Part shown: in pieces, positions 1-5,482 of the stretch | How the letters are laid out: each line of letters opens with the position of its first letter | How positions within the stretch are numbered: the stretch's first letter is position 1 | Origin: Bacteroidales bacterium H10 | Lineage (GTDB): Bacteria; Bacteroidota; Bacteroidia; Bacteroidales; Muribaculaceae | NCBI GenBank assembly: GCA_001701295.1 | Contig: DAAV01000042.1 | Location: 7,196 to 12,677 of the forward strand | Direction of reading: 5' to 3' | DNA: 5,482 bases | Notes under the pieces: model-generated | What the model was told of the DNA's origin: nothing | Databases searched by the model: none | What the model saw: the letters and a program-made list of their open reading frames with translations, nothing else | Made by a program: the position numbers and the translations under genes

Positions 1-547
1 TGAGCAACTTGCCACGGAACTGCCGGATTGTGAGATCGTTTTCGGTGACGGACGTGACATCGAGGTGCTTCGTGAGAACAATATCTATCAATATGACGCA
101 TTTCTTGCCTTGACGGATTCGTCGGAGACCAATATCCTGACATGTCTGACCGCAAAGGAATTCGGTGTTCCCAAAACCATTGCTGATGTGGAAAATCTAC
201 AATTTCTCGGTCTGGCGGAAAATCTGAATATAGGCAATACGATCAATAAGAAACTTCTTGCTTCGAGCCGAATCTATAAGATTCTTCTGGATGCGGACGA
301 GAGCAACTCAAGATTTTTCGCGCTCGCCGATGCGGAAGTGGCGGAAATCTATGTCAAGAATGGTGCTAAAATCACGAAAGGGGCTGTTAAAGACCTGAGG
401 CTTCCGTTCGGAATGACTCTCGCCGCACTGGTCCGCAATGAGGATGTGATGCTGGTCAACGGTAACACCCATATCCGGGAAGGGGATTATGTCGTGGTAT
501 TCTCTTTGATGGGAACCATTCAGAAAATAGAAAAATGGTTCAACTGA
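1..547 (+). CDS. trkA: Trk potassium uptake system NAD-binding subunit TrkA, C-terminal part (5' end outside window)
   Basis: TrkA is the cytoplasmic regulatory subunit that binds NAD(H) through RCK domains and gates the TrkH pore. The frame is open to the left edge (first full codon at position 2), giving 181 codons of a family usually near 450 residues. The visible part starts in the second Rossmann-type RCK domain: 'VFGDGRDIEVLRENNI' followed by 'YDAFLALTDSSETNILTCLTAKEFG' fits the classic TrkA pattern of an acidic beta-strand end followed by the A-L-T-x-x-x-E-T-N-I segment. The last 75 or so residues form a TrkA_C domain ('AEVAEIYVKNGAKITKGAVKDL', 'LPFGMTLAALVRNEDVMLVNGNTHIREGDYVVVF'). 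A GTG at 65 could be read as a start, but the homology continues upstream of it, so it is internal. It ends with TGA at 545-547. The pairing with trkH just downstream confirms the role. In Bacteroidales dxs often lies upstream of trkA; that is outside this window. Confidence 0.95.
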   Translation, partial: EQLATELPDCEIVFGDGRDIEVLRENNIYQYDAFLALTDSSETNILTCLTAKEFGVPKTIADVENLQFLGLAENLNIGNTINKKLLASSRIYKILLDADESNSRFFALADAEVAEIYVKNGAKITKGAVKDLRLPFGMTLAALVRNEDVMLVNGNTHIREGDYVVVFSLMGTIQKIEKWFN

Positions 548-610
548 TTGTTTAAACAGTTAAGGAATTGGCCGAAATAATCTGGTCCGTCGGTATAAAG
601 TTGCTTAAGT

Positions 611-2089
611 ATGCCCTTGTATCTTAGACAAAGATCCTATATAAATATTCTGATGCTGCTTCGTGTTGTGGGATGGCTTCTCATGATCGAGGCGTTGTTT
701 ATGATTCTTCCCTGTCTGGTGGCATTTTTCAATAAAGATGAGAGCGTGCTACCTTTTCTGATCTGTATCGGGGTTACCGGAGGATCCGGAGCGCTGATGA
801 CATTTCTAAAACCCAAGTCAAGAGAGATGGGCAAGCGTGAAGCCATATTGCTTACCGGGTTCACATGGGTCATTCTCTCGCTTTTCGGCATGTTGCCGTT
901 TATGTTGTACGGCACTCATATGTCGGTGACCGATGCCTTTTTCGAGACCATGAGCGGATTTACGACTACCGGAGCTTCGGTCCTCCCCTCTCTCTGCAAT
1001 GTGCCGAAGTCGATACTTGTATGGAGGTGTGTGACTCAATGGATCGGCGGTCTTGGAATCATACTCTTTACACTTGCTGTCGTTCCAATGCTCAATACCT
1101 CTGGCGGAATGCAGATGTTCAATGCGGAGGTTACCGGCATTACGCATGACAAGCTGCGTCCCCGTGTCAGTTATACTGCAAAAGGGCTGTGGGGCGTATA
1201 TGCTATTCTGACCGTGCTTCTGATCATATTGCTTTCTTTTTCCGACATGGGATTCTACGATGCGTTTTGCTACGGACTTTCTACAATGTCGACCGGTGGA
1301 TTTTCGACCGATAACGGAGGCATCCATGACTTGAACTCCATATACGTGAAAATCGTGATGATTATCTTCATGTTTATAGGAGGCGTCAATTTCTCTCTGA
1401 TCTATAATACAGCCACCGGTAAAACTAAAGGCTTGTTGAGAAATACTGTTCTGAAAGTATATATCTGGTTTATAATTGTCGGTATGATAATCTTTGATAT
1501 AGATATCCTGATAGGCGGATCCAATCTGAGTGTGGCTGATCTTACGATAGATCCCCTATTTCAGGCTGTATCGCTTCTGTCATCGACAGGTATTACCGAA
1601 CCGGATTTCCATGACTGGGGATCACTGTCGGTAGTAATGCTCATCATCATGATGTTGGTCGGGGCGTCTGCAGGATCAACCTCAGGCGGTGCCAAGATTG
1701 ATCGATTTGTCATTCTCTTCAAATTCCTCAAAAATGAATTTTACAAGATGATGCATCCAGGGGCCGTCACAACTGTCAGTCTGAACGGAAAAGGAACGCA
1801 GACAGCTATAGTGAACAAGACCCTTGCATTTCTCTTCATGTACATCATAATAATTGTGTTGGGAGGTGTGTTGCTGTCATTGATGGGTATGGAGCTTTCG
1901 GAAGGTTTTTTCTGTGCGTTGCAGGCAATATCCAATACAGGTCTCGGTTCTGACGCTACAGGTGTAAATGGAGATTATTCCCTTGTTTCCGATGGCGCCA
2001 AATGGCTGCTCAGTTTCATAATGCTTGTGGGTCGTCTCGAGATCTTCACCATTCTCCTCCTCTTCACGCAGTCATTCTGGAAAAAATAA
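611..2089 (+). CDS. trkH: Trk potassium transporter membrane subunit TrkH
   Basis: TrkH is the inner-membrane K+ translocating subunit, built from four tandem M1-P-M2 repeats. The 492-residue length is normal for the family. All four selectivity-filter loops are visible: TTTGAS (118-123, filter Gly121), STMSTGGFST (224-233, Gly229), SSTGITEPD (324-332, Gly327) and SNTGLGSDAT (441-450, Gly444). The small-residue intramembrane gating loop of the third repeat is present as VGASAGSTSGGAK (350-362), as is the conserved C-terminal MLVGRLEIFT (471-480). Hydrophobic helices fill the rest. The start ATG at 611 has no clear Shine-Dalgarno sequence, which is usual in Bacteroidota. It lies 63 bases after the trkA stop with no promoter-like element between, so co-transcription is likely. 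The gene ends with TAA at 2087-2089 and looks intact, with every filter glycine kept. Assignment to the Trk/Ktr superfamily is certain; TrkH rather than KtrB follows from the length and the double-RCK TrkA partner. Confidence 0.96.
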   Translation: MPLYLRQRSYINILMLLRVVGWLLMIEALFMILPCLVAFFNKDESVLPFLICIGVTGGSGALMTFLKPKSREMGKREAILLTGFTWVILSLFGMLPFMLYGTHMSVTDAFFETMSGFTTTGASVLPSLCNVPKSILVWRCVTQWIGGLGIILFTLAVVPMLNTSGGMQMFNAEVTGITHDKLRPRVSYTAKGLWGVYAILTVLLIILLSFSDMGFYDAFCYGLSTMSTGGFSTDNGGIHDLNSIYVKIVMIIFMFIGGVNFSLIYNTATGKTKGLLRNTVLKVYIWFIIVGMIIFDIDILIGGSNLSVADLTIDPLFQAVSLLSSTGITEPDFHDWGSLSVVMLIIMMLVGASAGSTSGGAKIDRFVILFKFLKNEFYKMMHPGAVTTVSLNGKGTQTAIVNKTLAFLFMYIIIIVLGGVLLSLMGMELSEGFFCALQAISNTGLGSDATGVNGDYSLVSDGAKWLLSFIMLVGRLEIFTILLLFTQSFWKK

Positions 2090-2167
2090 CCTCATGACAG
2101 GTGAATTACTGTAGCTTCCGAAACCATCCATAGAAGTCATCCTGTTTGCCGGGGTTATTAGAAAACT
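2090..2167. other. Convergent intergenic spacer trkH / C10 protease
   Basis: Seventy-eight bases separate the two convergent stop codons. I looked for an intrinsic terminator on either strand. Only short stems are present, such as ACCT...AGGT and ACAG...CTGT, each without a following T run. How transcription ends here is not evident from the sequence. Confidence 0.6.
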
Positions 2168-4204
2168 CTACTTGAATGGAATGGCGATTTTTGAAACGAT
2201 ACCGTTATGCTGCCTGATGTATAGGCCCGGAGACAGAGCATTGACATCATCCGATACTCTCCTGCCGTACAAATCATATATGGCATCAGCTGAAATGTCA
2301 TCTAATTTGACTGCACCTATGGCGGCAGAGTCTGATACTGTTACCTTTTTACCTTGTCCCATTGGTATCCATATGTCTCCATAGGGATTGCGGACACTCA
2401 GACATAAGACGTAGTCGCCGCTATGGGAATTGCTTTTTTCTTTCCATATCCAATTATCGACTTTCATTTCCAAGTCAATTATCTCTTCTGGTCCCAAAGA
2501 AGCATTAACCCATGGAGACCATCCCTTCACTGTTCCATCCTGTATAAGCTCGACGCGCACGGGACGCTCAAGTTTTCGAGGTGTGGAATTGCATATGTTT
2601 GCGTGAAATACTGTCGATGAGTTTAGGTCAAATTGATCCGGAAAGTCTGCTTCCTCTATTTTCGGAGGAAATATGGATTCAATAAACCGAATATCGGAGC
2701 CGTTGTTTTCCACCAAAGCGCAGTATTGTCCTGAACCGGGCATAAGTATGCCGTGCCCCCAGCCTGAAGGGCTGATATAAAAATCGTTTTCAAGTAAATA
2801 GAGTCCGTCAGACAATCCTTCAGGAACATTTTTCATTTCACTGTCAAAATTGCCGTAAATTCTCAAATCGGATTTTAGTTCCACAATGTTGGATGGAACT
2901 GTTGTCCCATCATAAAAGGAAGTGAATAAAGTAGCGAATTTTGAACCTGCAGGAATTGCAAACGGACCGTAGTTGACGCATTCACCTCTCATCTTGAAGC
3001 TGTCGCCGGGATGCAGAGTATGCGGAGCTTCATCCCAGGATTGTGTCGCGGGATCGATATAGTATGAATCAAGCCACAGTGCATAGGTGCGTATTCCGGG
3101 ATTCTCCGGTGAACGTGGATGAATGTTCAACAAGGCACTCTGAGCGCCGTTATAGCCCGTTTTCTTTGGTTCATCCTCTACAACAGGATTAAGAAAGTCA
3201 ATGGCAAAATATCCGTCTGCCTTGCCGTCCCAGCCCCAGTTGAAGTGGAACAACCCTTCTCCATCATAGCCGTCGCATACGAACGCATGGGCGGATGCAA
3301 CCGAAAAGCCTCCGTACAATATCGGCCCATAATTCTTCAATGCATCGTAGAGCAACTGGGACCAGTCACAAAGCGTGAACCAGCTACGACGAATATATCT
3401 TATATCGTCGCTGTAATCCCAATATTTCAGCAGAGCTTGAGTGGCATCGTTGATATCGGCACCGGAAGCCGTCGGAAAATAGTTCATACGTACACTTCCT
3501 CCCAAACCTCGCAGCAGATGGGCCACGGCTTGTCTCTGTTGTTCGGTAGCGGATGATGCGGAGTAGTCACCGAGCATGTTTTCCCAGTCAAGCGTGTATT
3601 GAGAGAAATCGGTATAGATATCTGTCCCTATTTTTTCGGCACGGTATGTCAGCTCTCCTTTTCCTTGTGGCGGCCAGTTGTGATACTTCATCACCTGAGC
3701 CATTGCTGTAGCCACGCATCCCGAAAGACACTTCTCTCCGTTATATTCCGGGCACTCCAGATTGAATGGTTCTCCCTGTCCCCATGAGGACATACAGAGT
3801 GGAGCGATTGCCTCACCTACAGAATAACCTACACTAAATTCATTTTCATCAACGGCGGCTTCTGAAATACATCGGCTCATATATTGCAGCCACTCGTTAA
3901 ATCCTGTTGGGAGATTGTCGGCAGAATCATATATTTGGCTGTCTCCATACCCAAGCAATGCAGGAAATGCATCATCGGCAGGAGTAACGACAAAACCGTC
4001 TTTAGAATCGAAAAGATAAACGGTGTTGTTGCCGCAACTGTCAGTCATAATTTTAGAAATTTTGAAATGTGATGTCTGGGGCGCGCCTATGACGCGGGAC
4101 ATATTCTTACTTCGCAATCTTTTCAGTGCGGCATCCGGGGTAACAGGAGCCGCAAAAACAGGGACTGTGGATAATAGGAAAGAAAGTATGTAAATAAATT
4201 TCAT
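2168..4204 (-). CDS. Secreted C10 family (streptopain-like) cysteine protease with C-terminal sorting-like tail
   Basis: Predicted papain-fold endopeptidase of MEROPS family C10 (streptopain SpeB; Bacteroidales relatives include the B. fragilis Bfp and Porphyromonas PrtT proteases). The 678 residues read in order as follows. There is a Sec signal peptide (1 to about 18/19, 'FLLSTVPVFA|AP'). A SpeB-like propeptide region covers about 45-115 ('GFVVTPADDAFPALLGYGDSQ', 'NEWLQYM'). In the catalytic domain, at about 135-362, Gln143 in SSWGQGEPFN is the likely oxyanion-hole residue, Cys163 in SGCVATAMAQVMKYHNWP the nucleophile, and His306 in SAHAFVCDGYD the catalytic His; FNWGWDGKADGYF (321-333) follows. 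The Cys-His spacing of 143 is close to SpeB's 148. About 260 residues of probable beta-sandwich follow, then a tail 'AIYDLYGRRV...SPGLYI' (641-663) like the type A C-terminal domains common in Bacteroidota secreted proteins. The start ATG (4202-4204) is fixed by the signal peptide. It is convergent with trkH and divergent from the lipoprotein gene. All active-site residues are intact. Substrate unknown. Confidence 0.92.
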   Translation of the reverse strand: MKFIYILSFLLSTVPVFAAPVTPDAALKRLRSKNMSRVIGAPQTSHFKISKIMTDSCGNNTVYLFDSKDGFVVTPADDAFPALLGYGDSQIYDSADNLPTGFNEWLQYMSRCISEAAVDENEFSVGYSVGEAIAPLCMSSWGQGEPFNLECPEYNGEKCLSGCVATAMAQVMKYHNWPPQGKGELTYRAEKIGTDIYTDFSQYTLDWENMLGDYSASSATEQQRQAVAHLLRGLGGSVRMNYFPTASGADINDATQALLKYWDYSDDIRYIRRSWFTLCDWSQLLYDALKNYGPILYGGFSVASAHAFVCDGYDGEGLFHFNWGWDGKADGYFAIDFLNPVVEDEPKKTGYNGAQSALLNIHPRSPENPGIRTYALWLDSYYIDPATQSWDEAPHTLHPGDSFKMRGECVNYGPFAIPAGSKFATLFTSFYDGTTVPSNIVELKSDLRIYGNFDSEMKNVPEGLSDGLYLLENDFYISPSGWGHGILMPGSGQYCALVENNGSDIRFIESIFPPKIEEADFPDQFDLNSSTVFHANICNSTPRKLERPVRVELIQDGTVKGWSPWVNASLGPEEIIDLEMKVDNWIWKEKSNSHSGDYVLCLSVRNPYGDIWIPMGQGKKVTVSDSAAIGAVKLDDISADAIYDLYGRRVSDDVNALSPGLYIRQHNGIVSKIAIPFK

Positions 4205-4314
4205 GTCTTTTTAATTATTTTTTATGTCAAAGTCGGTTATAAAAACGGCTTATTCTTTGTAGATATCGCATCCATAAGGCAACTATATCTGATGGATTGT
4301 AGCATATCACATTA

Positions 4315-4322
4315 CAAAATTA
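4315..4322 (-). promoter_or_regulatory. Candidate Bacteroidota -7 promoter element for the C10 protease gene
   Basis: On the minus strand these bases read TAATTTTG, an exact match to the Bacteroides -7 consensus TAnnTTTG. Transcription would begin near 4308 and leave a 5' untranslated region of about 100 bases before the ATG at 4204. No convincing TTTG -33 box lies at the usual 19-21 base distance upstream (minus-strand sense), so the call rests on the -7 box alone. Such 8-mers arise by chance in AT-rich spacers. Confidence 0.35.
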
Positions 4323-4432
4323 GTGATTTTTCTCAATAAACTGTCTTTCAGAACCTAAAATCTACTGCGACTATGAGAAAAAGAATCTGGATGTTTTGCG
4401 GCATAAAGCGGTGGAATGTCAGCAGGAATCGT

Positions 4433-4440
4433 TAATTTTG
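4433..4440 (+). promoter_or_regulatory. Candidate Bacteroidota -7 promoter element for the lipoprotein gene
   Basis: The bases read TAATTTTG followed by C, matching the Bacteroides -7 consensus TAnnTTTG exactly. It lies 27 bases before the ATG at 4468, so a transcript starting near 4446 would have a leader of roughly 20 bases, a sensible arrangement that also supports 4468 over a possible TTG start at 4396. A -33 TTTG box is not seen at the expected distance. Confidence 0.5.
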
Positions 4441-4467
4441 CATATTCAATCGACAGATGGCAGGAGA

Positions 4468-4797
4468 ATGAGTGTAGTCGCGGACATATTTCGGCAGTGG
4501 GGACGAAGCTTGGCGGTGCCGTCAGCTCTTGCCGTGCTTTGTGCCGGATGCTACAATGCCGCGCCGCCTTCCGACGAATGGCTGAAGGAGAACTTCCGTG
4601 CCCATCGCGCGGATTTTGACAGTGTCGTGGCGATTGTCGGCAGTGCGTCCGCTGATGATTTTGTTCGCTATCCGCCGGATACCACCTCCATTTACGACCC
4701 CGCAACAGGAAAAGAACGCCTCGCGTTGCTCTGGAACAAGGCGGATTCCCTGTTTGTAACCGGGTTGGGCGATGAACGCCGGGCGACGCTCGACTAG
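4468..4797 (+). CDS. Truncated lipoprotein fragment (N-terminal 109 residues before the TAG)
   Basis: This is the part that would actually be translated if the TAG at 4795 is obeyed. It has a complete export signal with lipobox Cys28, so a lipidated stub of about 82 residues could still reach the envelope. AGGAG at 4462-4466 sits only one base before the ATG, too close for a standard Shine-Dalgarno. An in-frame TTG at 4396 would add 24 residues ahead of the signal peptide and lies upstream of the proposed promoter, so I prefer 4468. Function unknown. Confidence 0.5.
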   Translation: MSVVADIFRQWGRSLAVPSALAVLCAGCYNAAPPSDEWLKENFRAHRADFDSVVAIVGSASADDFVRYPPDTTSIYDPATGKERLALLWNKADSLFVTGLGDERRATLD

Positions 4798-5055
4798 CTT
4801 CTGCATCGTATTGGCTGCACAGGAATCGAGTGCTATCCTCCCAACGGAGTGATTGATATTATATGTTATACTTACGGGAACATGGACGGATTCACGGTGC
4901 GATATGTCTACTGTCAGAACCGTCCCGACGACATGGACTTCTACGAGGATTTTGATCTGCACGAAATGTGGAAGGAATATGCGCCTGACAAGGCAAATAG
5001 ACCTATGCCACGGAAGAGGCTTGACGACCACTGGAGTATAGAATACGGTCCCTGA
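4468..5055 (+). pseudogene. Lipoprotein gene interrupted by an in-frame TAG
   Basis: From ATG 4468 to TGA 5053-5055 a single frame runs for 195 positions, broken only by TAG at codon 110 (4795-4797). The N-terminal part has a lipoprotein-type signal ('SLAVPSALAVLCAGC', lipidation Cys28, with an unusual Cys at -3) followed by a soluble helical-looking stretch ('DEWLKENFRAHRADFDSVVAIV'). The C-terminal part continues with what reads as a beta-rich end ('GCTGIECYPPNGVIDIICYTYGNMDGFTVRYVYC') and a terminal 'LDDHWSIEYGP'. An ancestral CAG (Gln) or GAG (Glu) turned into TAG by one substitution would explain the break. The general plan, a short lipoprotein with an F-x-x-N-x-x-x-F-type start and a Trp near the C-terminus, recalls small uncharacterised Bacteroidales lipoproteins, but I recognise no named family. 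A functional gene with read-through, or a sequencing error, cannot be excluded. Confidence 0.7.
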
Positions 5056-5066
5056 AAATTCTCTAT

Positions 5067-5093
5067 AAATTAGGTCAATTTGCATTTTTTTTT
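5067..5093 (+). terminator. Weak terminator-like hairpin plus T9 run after the lipoprotein gene
   Basis: AAATT (5067-5071) and AATTT (5077-5081) can pair around the loop AGGTC. They are followed, after GCA, by nine T residues (5085-5093). The stem is short and entirely A-T, so it would be a poor intrinsic terminator. The T run is the stronger part of the signal. Confidence 0.25.
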
Positions 5094-5097
5094 GAGA

Positions 5098-5137
5098 TTG
5101 TCTTGCACACAAGACAAAAAATTAGCATTTTTGTCTT
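5098..5137 (+). repeat. Three-arm inverted repeat with two mutually exclusive hairpins upstream of the small membrane protein
   Basis: Arm A is TTGTCTTG (5098-5105). Arm B is CAAGACAA running on to AAAAA (5110-5120). Arm C is TTTTTGTCTT (5128-5137). A and B form a perfect 8-bp stem with a four-base CACA loop. The B segment AAGACAAAAA and C form a perfect 10-bp stem with a seven-base loop. Because both stems use B, only one can form at a time. The set ends 11 bases before the ATG at 5149. It also overlaps a promoter-like pair, CTTG at 5102-5105 and CATTTTTG at 5126-5133, separated by 20 bases (one mismatch in each box from TTTG and TAnnTTTG). It could therefore be an operator rather than an RNA switch. 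Confidence 0.6.
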
Positions 5138-5148
5138 ATGTATAGGAC

Positions 5149-5433
5149 ATGAACTGCCTGACTGAAATATCATATGCCGTAAACGGCAACGTTGAATTAT
5201 TTTTCGAGTGGATGAAGTCGCATCCGCGTTATGCGTTGCTCTTTGTCGCCGCTCTTCTCATATTCTGGCTTATCGGGATGTTGCGCCGTTGGAAATGGTC
5301 GCTTCACTGGTATAATAACAGCAAGTTGTGGTTTTTCAACGACTGTAGCCCCGAGACAAGGCGCCGGATGCAGATATTTCTCGTATCCATCGCGCTGTTG
5401 ACCGACTTGCTGATGTTCTTTGTCTGGAAATAG
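5149..5433 (+). CDS. Small two-helix membrane protein, Imm17-like (putative immunity protein)
   Basis: A 94-residue protein with two predicted membrane helices, at about 28-45 ('YALLFVAALLIFWLIGML') and 75-92 ('QIFLVSIALLTDLLMFF'). The connecting loop is positively charged (RRWKW at 46-50, RRR at 71-73), so by the positive-inside rule the loop is cytoplasmic and both ends are periplasmic. The order 'HPRYALL...IGMLRRWKW...' then a basic patch and a second helix resembles the Imm17 family of polymorphic-toxin immunity proteins. That match is from memory of the family pattern, not a search, and this protein has about 20 extra N-terminal residues compared with typical members. If correct, it would protect the cell from a cognate toxin, which is not in this window. 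ATG 5149 follows the three-arm repeat; GGA at 5145-5147 is too close to act as a normal ribosome site. The stop TAG is four bases before the next start, suggesting an operon. Confidence 0.7.
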   Translation: MNCLTEISYAVNGNVELFFEWMKSHPRYALLFVAALLIFWLIGMLRRWKWSLHWYNNSKLWFFNDCSPETRRRMQIFLVSIALLTDLLMFFVWK

Positions 5434-5437
5434 AAAT

Positions 5438-5482
5438 ATGAAACGGCAGGAGATGAAGTATCGGTTTTATCTCTGGGACATG
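5438..5482 (+). CDS. Start of an unknown gene, cut by the window edge
   Basis: ATG 5438 opens a frame of 15 codons (MKRQEMKYRFYLWDM) that runs to the last base of the window without a stop. It begins four bases after the stop of the preceding membrane protein, which suggests co-transcription and translational coupling. A second in-frame ATG at 5453, one base after AGGAG, is an alternative start. The fragment has no hydrophobic signal and is too short to assign to a family. Confidence 0.5.
   Translation, partial: MKRQEMKYRFYLWDM

Noticed and set aside
65..547. GTG at 65 as the start of a complete 160-residue protein
   Set aside because: The same frame is open to the left edge and the upstream residues (VFGDGRDIEV) match the TrkA RCK domain, so the gene is cut by the window, not short.
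818..1327. Open frame of 169 codons on the minus strand inside trkH
   Set aside because: It lies wholly opposite conserved TrkH sequence, including filter loops, and its translation is low in hydrophobic core residues with no recognisable domain. Antisense shadow.
2090..2167. Bidirectional terminator between trkH and the protease gene
   Set aside because: Only four- to five-base stems without adjacent T runs were found.
3119..3556. Open frame of 145 codons on the plus strand inside the protease gene
   Set aside because: It is antisense to the catalytic domain with its conserved His and NWGW motif; no export signal, promoter or domain supports it.
4373..4435. Short frame MRKRIWMFCGIKRWNVSRNR
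   Set aside because: Only 20 codons, its stop overlaps the proposed -7 box, and nothing supports translation.
4795..4797. TAG reassigned to an amino acid (alternative code or pyrrolysine)
   Set aside because: TAG is also the evident terminal stop of the protease gene (2168-2170, minus strand) and of the 94-residue membrane protein (5431-5433), and no PYLIS-like or suppressor feature is visible here.
4522..5112. Minus-strand open frame of 196 codons covering most of the lipoprotein region
   Set aside because: It deserved thought because it crosses the plus-strand TAG without a break. However, its translation shows no domain or coherent signal, its start lies inside the inverted-repeat arms, and the plus strand has a promoter element, a lipoprotein signal and protein-like sequence on both sides of the TAG.
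5111..5137. Invertible promoter flanked by inverted repeats
   Set aside because: The arms are only seven bases apart, far too close to enclose a promoter, and no recombinase gene is nearby.

Overview
The window looks like a chromosomal segment from a member of the Bacteroidales (Bacteroidota). Four things point there: adjacent trkA and trkH genes, a secreted C10 (streptopain-like) cysteine protease with a C-terminal 'YDLYGRRV...PGLYI' tail, promoter elements matching the Bacteroides -7 box TAnnTTTG, and start codons without good Shine-Dalgarno sequences. The codons and moderate GC would suit a gut or host-associated genus such as Bacteroides, Prevotella or a Muribaculaceae member. I cannot fix the genus from this stretch.

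Layout. Positions 1-547 (+) hold the C-terminal 181 codons of TrkA, the NAD-binding regulatory subunit of a Trk potassium transporter. After 63 bases comes trkH (611-2089, +), the complete membrane pore subunit; the two form a K+ uptake unit. Convergent to trkH, with 78 bases between the stop codons, lies a 678-residue secreted C10 protease (2168-4204, -). It has a signal peptide, a propeptide-like region, an intact Cys/His active site, a long beta-rich extension and a sorting-like C-terminal tail. A 263-base divergent intergenic region (4205-4467) carries a good -7 promoter element on each strand.

To the right the content becomes accessory. Positions 4468-5055 (+) read as one 195-residue lipoprotein interrupted by a single in-frame TAG at 4795-4797, so the gene is probably a nonsense pseudogene. 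A 93-base spacer follows with a nine-T run and a compact set of three complementary arms (5098-5137) that can form two mutually exclusive hairpins. Next is a 94-residue, two-helix membrane protein (5149-5433, +) resembling the Imm17 immunity proteins of polymorphic toxin systems. Four bases after its stop another reading frame begins (5438 onward) and is cut by the window edge.

The left half is ordinary housekeeping ion transport. The right edge may be the border of an immunity or toxin-related accessory cluster, with a decayed lipoprotein, an Imm17-like protein and a tightly coupled unknown gene. No toxin gene is visible, so this is inference. I saw no rRNA, tRNA, CRISPR array, insertion sequence or integrase.
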